Shown here: positions 7,497 to 15,820 of the stretch, in pieces | Numbering within the stretch: position 1 is the first letter of the stretch | Layout of the letters: every line of letters starts with the position of its first letter | From: Sphingomonas sp. | GTDB lineage: Bacteria; Pseudomonadota; Alphaproteobacteria; Sphingomonadales; Sphingomonadaceae | Reading direction: 5' to 3' | Assembly: GCF_026460985.1 (NCBI RefSeq) | Contig: NZ_JAPKNM010000062.1 | Location: 1 to 43,297, forward strand | Length of the DNA: 43,297 nucleotides | Translations under genes and position numbers: made by a program | The notes under the pieces: model-generated | Told to the model about the DNA's origin: nothing | The model's input: only the letters and a program-made list of their open reading frames with translations | Database searches by the model: none

Positions 7497-8597
7497 ATGC
7501 AGGTAAACAGAGCAGCCCACCCTACGGCGTCGACTCCCCCGTCGACCCCGCCTTCGGCGTCCAGCAGGGGCGCCGAGGCCTATCGTTCGGACTGGCAGTC
7601 GCCGAGCGTCACGCCGGCGCTGCACACGACGCCATCGGTTTCCCCTTCCCCCCGGACCGATGGCGTCGACTCGTTTCAGCAGCGCGCCGCGAACGACCAG
7701 GGCGCCGCCGTCCCGTTCGCCCCCGGCACGCGCAACGCCTCCGACGCCCAGCCGACGCATCTCGCGACTTTGTCGCCCGTCACCGCCACCGCCGCTTCCT
7801 CGGAGCCGCGCCTCGCCGCCAACGACGCGCCCGACCTGAACCAGGTCCATACCAACGCGCTGCTCGCCAAGGACGTCTACAACGACGTGCCCAGCCCGCC
7901 CGCGGGCTATCGCGCCGCCGGCGCCACCGATCTCGCCCGGCTCGGGCTCACCGCCGAGATGCTCGAGCAGCCCGGGGAAAGCAGCTTCCGCGCGCGCGTC
8001 TATGTGAGCGGCGAAGCCGGCCAGGAGCGCTACACCGTCGTCTTCCGCGGTAGCCAATCCGGCGACGACTGGAAGAGCAACGCCCAGCAGGGCCTCGGCC
8101 TGAACTCGACGCACTATGCCAATGCGCTCGAGATCGGGAAGAAGCTCGCGCGCACCGACGCCGACGTGACCCTGGTCGGGCATTCGCTCGGCGGCGGGCT
8201 CGCGGCGGAGGCGGCGATCGCGTCAGGCCGCCCGGCCGACACCTTCAATGCCGCCGGCCTGCACCAGAACACGATCGATCAGGCCCGGGCAGTCGCGCAG
8301 GCCAATGACAGGGGCCTCTCCTCGATCAACAATTATCGCGTCCCCGGCGAGATATTGACCACGCTGCAAGAAGGCGGCGACCGCGCGATCGGCGCCGGGA
8401 TCGGCGGGCTGATCAGCGGTGGCAGCGGCGCGATCCTCGGCGGGGCGGTGCTCGACCTGCCCGAGGCGGTCGGCACGCAGCACGACCTGCCCAATGTCCG
8501 TCCCGAAGGCGCGCATTGGTGGGATTCGATCAACCCGGTCGATCGCCACAGCATGGACTGGGTGCTCGCCGGAACCGCGGCACAAGCCGGCCGCTGA
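7497..8597 (+). CDS. Class-3 lipase-like alpha/beta hydrolase, candidate T3SS cargo
   Basis: A 366-aa protein. Residues 1-110 are a Pro/Ser/Thr-rich, probably disordered leader with no Sec signal, typical of type III substrates. An alpha/beta hydrolase domain follows (about 115-290), with the nucleophile elbow VGHSLGGG (Ser230) and an upstream VVFRGSQSGDDW oxyanion-type segment, as in class-3 lipases (DUF2974-like). His351 (DRHSMDW) is a candidate catalytic histidine. Residues 299-318 form a glycine zipper (GAGIGGLISGGSGAILGG) that could insert in membrane. The ATG at 7497 has AAGGA upstream. An ankyrin lipoprotein gene follows by 32 nt. Confidence 0.8.
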   Translation: MQVNRAAHPTASTPPSTPPSASSRGAEAYRSDWQSPSVTPALHTTPSVSPSPRTDGVDSFQQRAANDQGAAVPFAPGTRNASDAQPTHLATLSPVTATAASSEPRLAANDAPDLNQVHTNALLAKDVYNDVPSPPAGYRAAGATDLARLGLTAEMLEQPGESSFRARVYVSGEAGQERYTVVFRGSQSGDDWKSNAQQGLGLNSTHYANALEIGKKLARTDADVTLVGHSLGGGLAAEAAIASGRPADTFNAAGLHQNTIDQARAVAQANDRGLSSINNYRVPGEILTTLQEGGDRAIGAGIGGLISGGSGAILGGAVLDLPEAVGTQHDLPNVRPEGAHWWDSINPVDRHSMDWVLAGTAAQAGR

Positions 8598-8629
8598 GCC
8601 ATTGACGCGCCGGGTATGATCGGCAGAGG

Positions 8630-9511
8630 ATGCGGCGTGTGCGCAACTTCCTCCTGTTTGCCCCAGCGCTCGCGTTCATGACGATGGGCTGCGAGAACGA
8701 CGCCCGCGCCGACTGCTTCGCGCAGGGCACCGAGCTGCCGACGCGCCGCGACACGCTGACCGACCAAAGGCTGGGCGCCGCCGCGCGCGACTTCGCCGAG
8801 GCTTTGTTCGACGGCGATCTCGGACGCGCCGGCCAGTTGCTGCAAGGCGATCCCGGGCTCGCGCGGCGGCGCGTGGGCGCGCATTACGACATGCTGTCGG
8901 TCGCGCTCGCGACGTGCCGCGCCGACGCGGTCGACCTGGTGATCCGCGGCGGGGCGCCGCTCGACGGCGTCGAGGACAAGGGGCTGCCGCTCCGGCTCGC
9001 GCTGCGGGCGAAGGATCCTGCCTTCGCGCACCGCCTGCTGGAGGCGGGCGCCAGCCCCAATCCCAAGGGCAATCCGAGCGGGCCGCTGCGCACCGCGATC
9101 GCGCTCAACTCGCTCGGCGCGGTGCGCATGCTGCTCGACTTCCGCGCCGACTCGAACGTGATGGAGGCGACGGGCAACCGCCCGCTCCACACCGCGCTCG
9201 ACATGGAGCATTTCCGTATCGCCGAGCTGCTGCTCGATCGCGGCGCCGACCCCTGGGCGATCGACAGCGGCGGCGCCAACCTCGGCACCGCCGCGACCAC
9301 GCCAATGCTCACCAACGCGGCCGCGGAGGCCGAGGCGCAGCACCGGCTGGCGGAGCGGCTCAAGCGTCTCGGCTGGCCCGAACCGGCGCCCTCCTTTCGC
9401 GAAGTACGCGCGGCGGCGGCGTCGGGTCGATGGCCGCCGGCAGGCGCTGCGGGCGCAAAGCCGGTGCCGCCAGAGGTACTCGCGCTGATCAAGGCGAATG
9501 CTGCGCGCTAA
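8630..9511 (+). CDS. Ankyrin-repeat lipoprotein following the lipase gene
   Basis: A 293-aa protein. The N-terminal hydrophobic signal ends in MTMGC (Cys20), a plausible though not ideal lipobox, so a periplasmic lipoprotein is likely. Residues of about 60-215 carry ankyrin-type repeats (for example LRLALRAKDPAFAHRLLEAG, and PLHTALDMEHFRIAELLLDRGADP). It directly follows the lipase gene (32 nt) on the same strand. Repeat-containing periplasmic proteins are known partners of secreted antibacterial phospholipases, so an immunity role is a reasonable inference, not shown by sequence. Ends at the repeat pair shared with the convergent T3SS operon. Confidence 0.8.
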   Translation: MRRVRNFLLFAPALAFMTMGCENDARADCFAQGTELPTRRDTLTDQRLGAAARDFAEALFDGDLGRAGQLLQGDPGLARRRVGAHYDMLSVALATCRADAVDLVIRGGAPLDGVEDKGLPLRLALRAKDPAFAHRLLEAGASPNPKGNPSGPLRTAIALNSLGAVRMLLDFRADSNVMEATGNRPLHTALDMEHFRIAELLLDRGADPWAIDSGGANLGTAATTPMLTNAAAEAEAQHRLAERLKRLGWPEPAPSFREVRAAAASGRWPPAGAAGAKPVPPEVLALIKANAAR

Positions 9512-9520
9512 TCCTTTCTC

Positions 9521-9632
9521 CGTCATCCCCGCGAAAGCGGGGACCCATCTCCCAGACGCGCCGCGCATACGGCAGCTGTCATATTGCCGGGACAGTGCAC
9601 GAGATGGGCCCCCGCTTTCGCGGGGGTGACGG
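9521..9632. repeat. REP doublet, family C, in a convergent gap
   Basis: Two inverted arms, CGTCATCCCCGC... at 9521-9551 and its near reverse complement at 9601-9632. Each has its own hairpin (CCCCGC-GAAA-GCGGGG and CCCCCGC-TTTC-GCGGGGG). They fill the gap between the ankyrin lipoprotein gene and the end of the leftward T3SS operon and may serve as a bidirectional transcription stop. Confidence 0.75.
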
Positions 9633-9639
9633 GTATGAG

Positions 9640-10278
9640 TCAGCCCAATCCGGCCTCGGTCGAGAGACTCCCCAGCGCCACCCCCGCATCCCGAAGCTGC
9701 GCCTCGAGAGCGCGTAGCGTGCCGTCATAAGGCGGCCCGCCATTCCCGAGCAGCAATGCCACGTCGAGCGTCCCCGCGGCATTGCGCACCAGCCGTGCGC
9801 CGGTGGCGGGCCAGGCGCGGTCGCCGAAGGTGACGGTGACTTCCTTGGTCCCCTTGCCGTTCTCGCGCGTCCAGAGATCGGCGAGCAGCTGCGCGAACGC
9901 GCCGGGATCGACATGCGCGGCGGGCATTGCCGGCATCGCCATCGGCTGGGGCTGGGCATGGCCGGCAAAGCCGAACAGCCCGTCCTGCCGCTCGCGCGCC
10001 TCGCGCTCCTGGCGCAGCGCGGTCTCGCGCGAATCGCCGAAGGCCTCGCGCTGCTGGACGATCGCCTCGCCGCGACGCTCGGGCTGGACCAGCCCCTTCA
10101 TCGGCTTTTCGCGCACGGTGCCGGCGGGCTGCTCCTTCGCCTGGAGTTGCGCCTTCGCCTTTCCCAAAGCCTCGTTCATCGCCCGGATATCGGCGGGGGC
10201 GGGCTGGGCGCGGCCCTGGGCCGGACCCTGGGCCGGCTGGCGCACCGGCTGCGCGTTGGGGGAACTGACGCGGGTCAT
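9640..10278 (-). CDS. sctP: SctP-like needle-length regulator / HpaP-type protein
   Basis: A 212-aa protein. The N-terminal two-thirds is Gln/Pro/Ala-rich and low in complexity. The C-terminal domain (about 130-205: VTVTFGDRAWPATGARLVRN, then ALEAQLRDAGVALGSLS) resembles the FliK/HpaP C-terminal substrate-switch domain. It is the last gene of the leftward operon, directly after sctO with a 4-nt overlap, which is the expected place for sctP. SctP sets needle length and switches export specificity. The assignment rests on position and a weak domain match. Confidence 0.55.
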   Translation of the reverse strand: MTRVSSPNAQPVRQPAQGPAQGRAQPAPADIRAMNEALGKAKAQLQAKEQPAGTVREKPMKGLVQPERRGEAIVQQREAFGDSRETALRQEREARERQDGLFGFAGHAQPQPMAMPAMPAAHVDPGAFAQLLADLWTRENGKGTKEVTVTFGDRAWPATGARLVRNAAGTLDVALLLGNGGPPYDGTLRALEAQLRDAGVALGSLSTEAGLG

Positions 10279-10733
10279 GATCGCCTCCTTGCCTCCGCAT
10301 TGTCGAGCGCGGTGCGCTCCTCCTGCCGGCGCGCCCATCGGCGCAACGCCTGCCCGGCATGCTCGACCAGCCGGTCGTGCCGCGCCCGCGCGAGGATCAT
10401 CGCCTTGCGCCGCTCGGCCTCGGCCTCGCCGGTCAGCCGCTCGGCCTCGCGCGCGTCGTTGAGCGCGCTGCGCGCCACCGAGCGCCGGAAATGGCTGCGA
10501 TCGACCACCGCGAGCAGCCGCTCCGCCTCGGCCGGATCGGTCGCCAGGCTCGCGCGCGCCTCGGTCATCGCGGCATCCGCGACGTCGGCTGCGGCGTCGG
10601 CTGCGGCGCGCTCGCGCTCGGCCGCAGCGGTGGCTTCGCGCGCCTCGGCAAGCGCGAGCGCCGCGCTCTGCATCCGCACCGCGCGCAGCCGGACCAGCGC
10701 CCGCGTCTGAAGCTGCTGGTCGCGCGCGTCCAT
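10275..10733 (-). CDS. sctO: SctO (YscO/FliJ-like) stalk protein of the export ATPase
   Basis: A 152-aa, almost wholly alpha-helical, Ala/Arg/Glu-rich protein with heptad-like spacing and no membrane segment, as in the coiled-coil SctO/FliJ family. Its stop overlaps the sctN region by one base (10733) and its 3' end overlaps the next gene by 4 nt. Location directly after sctN is the standard sctO place. It should insert into the SctN hexamer and link it to SctV. Sequence similarity in this family is always low, so the call relies on position and composition. Confidence 0.62.
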   Translation of the reverse strand: MDARDQQLQTRALVRLRAVRMQSAALALAEAREATAAAERERAAADAAADVADAAMTEARASLATDPAEAERLLAVVDRSHFRRSVARSALNDAREAERLTGEAEAERRKAMILARARHDRLVEHAGQALRRWARRQEERTALDNAEARRRS

Positions 10734-12058
10734 CAGCCGGCAACTCCGCGCAGCAGCATCAGCGAGGTCGTGAAGTCCTCGGGTCGGTTCGCGTCCTGCC
10801 GCAACAGCGCGTCTATCTCGGGCTTGGCGGCGATGGCGCGATCGGCGAGCGGATCGGCACCCGACCGATATTCGCCGACTTGGACGAGGAACTCGATCTC
10901 GGCATGCTTGGCGAGCAAGGCGCGCACCCGCGTCGCCGCCTCGCGATGCACGGGCTCGGCGAGCCGGGGGAAGAGGCGGCTGAGGCTGCCGAGCACGTCG
11001 ATCGCGGGATAATGGCCCGCCGCGCCAAGCTTCCGGGAAAGGACGATGTGCCCGTCGAGGATCGAGCGGACTTCCTCACCGATCGGGTCGTCGCCTTCCT
11101 CATCCTCGATCAGCACGGTGTAGATGCCCGTGATCGATCCGGTCGCGTCGTTGCCGGCGCGCTCGAACAGCCGCGGCAGCTCGGCGAAGACCGAGGGCGG
11201 GAAGCCGCGCCGCACCGGCGGCTCGCCCGCCGCCAGCCCGATCTCGCGAAGCGCCCGGGCGAAGCGCGTCACCGAATCCATCAGCAGCAGCACGTTGCGA
11301 CCTTCGCTGCGGAAACCTTCGGCAATGGCGGTGGCATGATGCGCCGCGCGCACCCGCTCCATCGCCGCGCGATCCGAGGTCGCGCAGACGATCACCGAGC
11401 GCGCGAGTCCTTCCTCGCCCAGCGAATCCTCGATGAACTCGCGCACTTCGCGGCCACGCTCGCCGATCAGCCCGATGACGATCACGTCGGCCTGGGCAAA
11501 GCGCGCGAGCATGCCGAGCAGGGTCGACTTGCCACCGCCCGCCATCGCGAACACGCCGAGCCGCTGCCCCTGCCCCACCGTGAGCAACGTATCGATCGCG
11601 CGCACCCCGGTGGGCAGCGGCGCGTCGATCAGCGCGCGCTCCATCGGCTGCGGCGCGGGGGCGTGGAGCGGGCGTCGCTGGAGCCCGGGCGGCAGTTCGC
11701 CCTTGCCGTCGATCGGGCGGCCGCGCCCGTCGAGCACGCGGCCGAGCAACCCCTCGCCCCAGGGCACATTATCCTCGCCGCTGCGCACGATCACCTCGGC
11801 ATCGACCGAGAGCCCGCGCACGTCGCCGAGCGGGGTGAGGATCGTCGCCTGTCCCGCGATACCCACGACCTCGACCGGCACCACGCGCCCGGTCGAAGGC
11901 TCGATCACTTCGCAGAAATCGCCGACGCGCGGCGCGATCCCGGTCACCTTGAGCGTCGTGCCGAGCACTTCGACCAGCCGCCCGCGCCGCTCGACCGTGG
12001 GGCTGCGCTGGAGCCCGGCGAGCAACTGGTCGATGGTGCTGGCGGAACCGTCAGGCAT
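10733..12058 (-). CDS. sctN: SctN, type III secretion ATPase
   Basis: A 441-aa F1-beta-like ATPase that unfolds and feeds substrates at the cytoplasmic face of the injectisome. Visible features: P-loop AMAGGGKST (171-179, the Ysc-type form), Walker B NVLLLMD (255-261), and the family segment RRGFPPSVFAELPRLFERAG (283-302). The start is the ATG at 12058, which overlaps the sctL stop by 8 nt; the longer open frame to 12115 lies inside sctL. Length is typical. It belongs to the leftward 12-gene operon. Confidence 0.95.
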   Translation of the reverse strand: MPDGSASTIDQLLAGLQRSPTVERRGRLVEVLGTTLKVTGIAPRVGDFCEVIEPSTGRVVPVEVVGIAGQATILTPLGDVRGLSVDAEVIVRSGEDNVPWGEGLLGRVLDGRGRPIDGKGELPPGLQRRPLHAPAPQPMERALIDAPLPTGVRAIDTLLTVGQGQRLGVFAMAGGGKSTLLGMLARFAQADVIVIGLIGERGREVREFIEDSLGEEGLARSVIVCATSDRAAMERVRAAHHATAIAEGFRSEGRNVLLLMDSVTRFARALREIGLAAGEPPVRRGFPPSVFAELPRLFERAGNDATGSITGIYTVLIEDEEGDDPIGEEVRSILDGHIVLSRKLGAAGHYPAIDVLGSLSRLFPRLAEPVHREAATRVRALLAKHAEIEFLVQVGEYRSGADPLADRAIAAKPEIDALLRQDANRPEDFTTSLMLLRGVAG

Positions 12059-12659
12059 CGAGCGCCTCGCCCCACATGCGCGCGATCTGCGCGAGCTGGG
12101 TGTCGAGCCCGGCATGGGTGCGCCCGAGCGCGGTCTCGATCACGCAATCCTGCGCGCCGAGCATTGGATCGGCCTCGACGCTCAGCCCGGCACGCCCGTC
12201 GAGCCGCGTGCGCACCATCTCGAGCGCGGCCGGGGCGACGCGGACCACCGCGACGCTGTCGGGCGCGAGCTGCGCCGCCGCGCGTTCGGCGAGTCCCGCC
12301 ACCATCGCGCCATGGTCGAGCTCGCCCGCGATCCGCCGCACCACTTCGAGCGCCAGCCGCGCAATATCCTTCTGGCGTTCGCGCTGCAGCTCGCCGTCGC
12401 GCAGCGCGATGCGGAAGAGCTCGGCCTGCCGCTCGCTTTCGGCCGCGGCCAGCCCCTCCACGCGCCCGGCGGCGAAGCCCTCGGCCCGGGCATTCTCGCG
12501 CGCAGTGTCGATCGCGTCGCCCGCCCCGGCTCGCAGCCGGCCCGCCTCGGCGAGCAAGGCGAGCGCGTCCTGCACGCGGCCGACATCGTCCGCGGGCACC
12601 AGGGGATCGTCGGTGAGCGCGGTCGCCAGCCGATCGGCGTGCAGCACGAGGAAACTCAT
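12051..12659 (-). CDS. sctL: SctL, ATPase stator protein (HrpE/YscL/FliH family)
   Basis: A 202-aa protein with a helical Arg/Glu/Ala-rich centre (about 45-115: ARAEGFAAGRVEGLAAAESE onward) and a C-terminal domain of the YscL/FliH type (RVAPAALEMVRTRLDG, then DCVIETALGRTHAGLDTQL). The DCVIET...GxxxAGLDxQL ending is a family hallmark. It regulates SctN and tethers it to the SctQ sorting platform. Start ATG at 12659, overlapping sctK by 4 nt. Confidence 0.88.
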   Translation of the reverse strand: MSFLVLHADRLATALTDDPLVPADDVGRVQDALALLAEAGRLRAGAGDAIDTARENARAEGFAAGRVEGLAAAESERQAELFRIALRDGELQRERQKDIARLALEVVRRIAGELDHGAMVAGLAERAAAQLAPDSVAVVRVAPAALEMVRTRLDGRAGLSVEADPMLGAQDCVIETALGRTHAGLDTQLAQIARMWGEALDA

Positions 12660-13174
12660 TCGCGCGCCGCCTCGACCGCCGCGGCGACGAAGGCGTCGAG
12701 CGCGTCGCGCGGGCACGACAGCGCCAGATGGTCCGCGCGCCACGGGAGATAGCCGCGCAGCGCCATCGGCAATTGCTCGCGCAGCAGCGAGAAGCCGTAG
12801 ATCTCGAGATCGCCCGGCTCGAGCCGCCGCGCAGGCGCCGCGGGCATCGCCGGGATCGTCGCGATCGCCCAGTCGAGCAGATCCTCGCCCGCGACCTCGG
12901 CCAACCCGCCCAGCCAGGCGCCGTCGATCGATCCGGCCAGCGTGTCCCCCATCCACAGCAACGCGACGCGCAATGCGAGCTTGTGCTGCGCGGCGGCGGG
13001 CAGGCGGAGCCAGCCGGGCGCGCTCGGCAGATCGGTGAAGCAGGCGACCGGATCGTCGCAGCCGCTCAGGTGCTTCAGCAACAGGGCGGCACGGCGATGT
13101 CCCGGCCCGCCCTCGACCGCGACGAGATCGTTGCCGATCGCCGCGAGCGTCGCGCGCTGCTCGGCCGCCCTCAT
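12656..13174 (-). CDS. sctK: SctK-like sorting platform protein
   Basis: A 172-aa soluble protein with no clear motif, lying between sctJ and sctL with 4-nt overlaps on both sides, where sctK sits in Ysc-type operons. It is Trp/Leu-rich (PGWLRLP, GYLPWRADHLAL) and its length is somewhat short for SctK (about 200 aa). SctK links the SctQ pods to the SctD ring. Identification is mainly by position; another small T3SS accessory protein remains possible. Confidence 0.55.
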   Translation of the reverse strand: MRAAEQRATLAAIGNDLVAVEGGPGHRRAALLLKHLSGCDDPVACFTDLPSAPGWLRLPAAAQHKLALRVALLWMGDTLAGSIDGAWLGGLAEVAGEDLLDWAIATIPAMPAAPARRLEPGDLEIYGFSLLREQLPMALRGYLPWRADHLALSCPRDALDAFVAAAVEAARE

Positions 13175-13920
13175 GCGCCGCCCTCGCGCCGCGCGACCGC
13201 GGCCCGCCGTTGCTGCCAGCGCCGCAAGCTCGGATAGCCGAGCGCGGCGATGAGCAGGACCAATCCGGCGATCGCGATGCCGAGCAGATTGGCGTTGAGC
13301 ACGGCCTCGCCGTCCTTGCGCGCCACCGTCGGCAGCGGCTGGGCGGGGAAGGTCTCGACCGAGACATTCTCATATTTGAGGCCCTGGACCGAATTGACGA
13401 TCAGCGCCTTCACCTTGCCGATCTGCGTCTCGATATTGGTGCCCGGGCGGTATTTGATGAACACCGATGCCGAGGCGGGCTGGCCCGTTTCCGCGAGCGG
13501 CTGGGTGTCGGGCAGGACGAGGTGGACGCGCGCCTGCACCACGCCGTCGATCTCCGAGATGGTGTGCGACAGCTCCTGGCTCATGCCATAGACCAATCGC
13601 GCCTTCTCCTCGGTGGGCGAGGAGACCAGCCCCTCGCGCTTGAACACCGTTCCCAGCGAGGCGAATTCCTCGCGCGGATAGCCCTGGGCATGGAGCACTT
13701 CGACCGCGCGGCTGAAATCGCCCTCGTCGGTCAGCAGCGTCCAGCCGGCCTCGCCATTCTCCTTCTTGGTCGCACCGATCCCGGCGCTCTGAAGCACCGC
13801 GATCATCTCGTTGGCCTGCGTCTCGGTGAGCTTCGAATAGAGCTCCGCCCGGCCGCAGGCGGCGAGCAGCAGGCAGAGCCCGATCAGCGCCGGGCGCAGG
13901 TTGCGGGCAAACTTGCCCAT
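13171..13920 (-). CDS. sctJ: SctJ, inner-membrane ring lipoprotein (YscJ/FliF-N family)
   Basis: A 249-aa lipoprotein. The signal ends in LLAAC (Cys22). Two ring-building domains follow: LYSKLTETQANEMIAVLQSAGI (about 27-48) with VEVLHAQGYPREEFASLG, then VQARVHLVLPDTQP...SASVFIKYRPG. A C-terminal membrane helix (about 208-228, NLLGIAIAGLVLLIAALG) precedes a basic tail. With SctD it builds the inner-membrane ring. All parts match the family and length is normal. Confidence 0.96.
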   Translation of the reverse strand: MGKFARNLRPALIGLCLLLAACGRAELYSKLTETQANEMIAVLQSAGIGATKKENGEAGWTLLTDEGDFSRAVEVLHAQGYPREEFASLGTVFKREGLVSSPTEEKARLVYGMSQELSHTISEIDGVVQARVHLVLPDTQPLAETGQPASASVFIKYRPGTNIETQIGKVKALIVNSVQGLKYENVSVETFPAQPLPTVARKDGEAVLNANLLGIAIAGLVLLIAALGYPSLRRWQQRRAAVARREGGA

Positions 13921-13956
13921 GTCAGTTCTCCACGTGTGGGCCCGCCAAAGCGGACC

Positions 13957-14352
13957 TCACGATTGCTGCCGGAACAGCTGCTGGATGCCGTCCGAGGTGC
14001 GGTTGGCGATGTTCGAGGTCAGCTGGCAGTGGAACATGAACTCGTGGCACTTCATGGTCAGGTCGACCACTTCGCCCGGAGTCATCTCCGAACCGCTGGC
14101 CTGCGCCGCCTTGGCGTATTCGGACACGCTCTTGGCCTCGCCGTTGACGCGCTCGATCTGCGAGAACATCGCCTGCATCGCCGGGCCGAGCGCATCCGCC
14201 CCGCCGACCCCGCTAAAGCCCGCCGCGGAGAGCGAGCCCTGGAAGCTGGTGACGTCGGAGAGCGAGGCGTTCGGGCTCGCCTGGACGATGTCGGGCGGCG
14301 TGGGGGCGAAGGCGGAACTCGCCATGGCCCCCGCGATTGCTTCGATCGACAT
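13957..14352 (-). CDS. sctI: SctI, inner rod protein (YscI/HrpB-like)
   Basis: A 131-aa protein without a signal peptide. Its C-terminal 35 residues (KCHEFMFHCQLTSNIANRTS, ending GIQQLFRQQS) resemble the polymerising C-terminus of inner-rod proteins. It lies directly before sctJ (36 nt) and after the needle-like gene, the usual sctF-sctI-sctJ order. SctI anchors the needle to the base and is itself an early substrate. The ATG at 14352 was chosen because upstream sequence in frame overlaps the previous gene. Confidence 0.7.
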   Translation of the reverse strand: MSIEAIAGAMASSAFAPTPPDIVQASPNASLSDVTSFQGSLSAAGFSGVGGADALGPAMQAMFSQIERVNGEAKSVSEYAKAAQASGSEMTPGEVVDLTMKCHEFMFHCQLTSNIANRTSDGIQQLFRQQS

Positions 14353-14360
14353 GGCCGCCG

Positions 14361-14672
14361 TCAGTTCTTGCGGGCCATGGTCTCGAGCGCCTTGCCGACG
14401 CTGTCGATCGAGCTCGACGAGCTGTTCGCCATGAACGACATCCGCATCGATTCGGCGGTCAGCTTGGTGATCTGCGAGGGATTGTCGCTGCCGTTGTTGC
14501 CGACTTCGTTCGACATCGCCTCGATCCGCGTCGCCTGCTTGTCGAGCGTCTGGCCCCATGCGTCGGCCAGCGCCTCGAACCAGGTGCCCGGCGCCGAGCC
14601 CTTGCTCATCCGGTTGCCGGTCAACGGCGAGAGCGAGATGTTGGTGAGCCCGGTGGTGACGGTATTCGACAT
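14361..14672 (-). CDS. SctF-like needle subunit candidate
   Basis: A 103-aa protein with no signal peptide and no Cys. An N-terminal tail is followed by two helices (about 30-60, WFEALADAWGQTLDKQATRI, and 66-103). DNPSQITKL sits at the turn, similar to the Asn/Pro/Ser turn of needle subunits, and the C-terminus (SSIDSVGKALETMARKN) has the hydrophobic spacing of SctF tails. It lies between sctD and sctI, the canonical sctF place. It is about 20 residues longer than most needle proteins. The C-terminus also resembles that of the protein encoded at 25593-26201. Confidence 0.55.
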   Translation of the reverse strand: MSNTVTTGLTNISLSPLTGNRMSKGSAPGTWFEALADAWGQTLDKQATRIEAMSNEVGNNGSDNPSQITKLTAESMRMSFMANSSSSSIDSVGKALETMARKN

Positions 14673-14701
14673 GACTATACTCCTTCACTCAAAACATCGG
14701 T

Positions 14702-15820
14702 TCAGAACTTCAATTGCGTCTCGCGGCCGTTCTTCTCGAAGAAGACCGTGTCTCCCTGGATGGTGATCAGGCGGTGGCCGCTGGGCATGATCGCGCCCGC
14801 GAAATAGCGCGCGCCATCGACGGTCTGGATATAGGCGGGGTCGCCCCCGACCACGGTCGAGACCTTCTTGGTCGCGTCGGCGACGGTGCGGAGCGGCGTG
14901 TCCTCCCGCGGCGGCAGATCGTCGCGGAAGACCAAGCGGCCCAATTGCCTGACGTCGGTACGGATCGCCTGGGCGAGCTTGAGCCTTTGGTCCCCGGTCA
15001 GCCGGGTGATGCGGAGCTCGACGCCGGTACGCGAGATCGGGCGGCCCATCGCCTGGAGGCCATGGATGCGCGCGACGTCCGCCGCGGCCTGGGCGAGTTC
15101 GGCGCTGGTCTGGACGTTGACCGTGGCGTCGATCCCATGGTCGCGCAGCACTTCCTGCGCCTTGAGCCGCTCGGCATCGTTCGAAACCACGCCGCTCACG
15201 GTCACGCCGCCCGTCGCGGCGTCGTTCGCGGTCGCCAGCGGCGCCAGCCCCGCCGAATCGAGGACGTGATCGGCGCGCGCGGCCAGGTCGCCGCGCAGTC
15301 CCAGCGCGTCCATCGTCGGCACCGCCAGCGCGGCCCCGGCCGCCAGCGTGGCGACCGCGCCGATCACGATCGCGCGCTTGCGGGTGAACCAGCCGCTCAC
15401 CTGCTCGCTCGCCTTGCCGAGCAATGCGAAGGCCTCGTCCTGCGCCGAGGGGGGCGGCAAGGGCGGCGCGGGCGTGCTGCCCGCGATGCCGCTCGCCTCG
15501 GCCCAGCGCGCGCTCTCGGGATCGCCCCAGGCGAGCGCCACGCCGCCGATCGAGAAGGGAACGTAAGGCGGGAGGATCGCAGTCTGCCCCTCGCCCAGAT
15601 GCGAGCCGAGCAGCAGCGCCTCCCCGGTCAGCACCGTGATCTGGGCCCCGCCTTCGCCGTCGACCTGCAGGTCGACGGCGATGCCTTTGGTCGCAGGATC
15701 GCGGATGACGACATCCTGCCAGAACTGATGACCGATCGACACGGTTCCGCTCGTCGGCAACTGCTTCTCGGTGCCGGCGAGCCGGCCGTTGAGCACGCGA
15801 AGAACGGAAGCGTCGGTCAT
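14702..15820 (-). CDS. sctD: SctD, inner-membrane ring protein (YscD family)
   Basis: A 372-aa protein with three expected parts: a cytoplasmic FHA-like domain (about 1-105, VLRVLNGRLAGTEKQLP onward), one membrane helix (about 148-168, AIVIGAVATLAAGAALAVP), and a periplasmic part with BON/ring-building repeats (GVTVSGVVSNDAERLKAQEV and following). SctD forms the outer ring of the inner-membrane platform and contacts the SctC secretin. Overlaps sctC by 4 nt (ATGA). Confidence 0.9.
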   Translation of the reverse strand: MTDASVLRVLNGRLAGTEKQLPTSGTVSIGHQFWQDVVIRDPATKGIAVDLQVDGEGGAQITVLTGEALLLGSHLGEGQTAILPPYVPFSIGGVALAWGDPESARWAEASGIAGSTPAPPLPPPSAQDEAFALLGKASEQVSGWFTRKRAIVIGAVATLAAGAALAVPTMDALGLRGDLAARADHVLDSAGLAPLATANDAATGGVTVSGVVSNDAERLKAQEVLRDHGIDATVNVQTSAELAQAAADVARIHGLQAMGRPISRTGVELRITRLTGDQRLKLAQAIRTDVRQLGRLVFRDDLPPREDTPLRTVADATKKVSTVVGGDPAYIQTVDGARYFAGAIMPSGHRLITIQGDTVFFEKNGRETQLKF

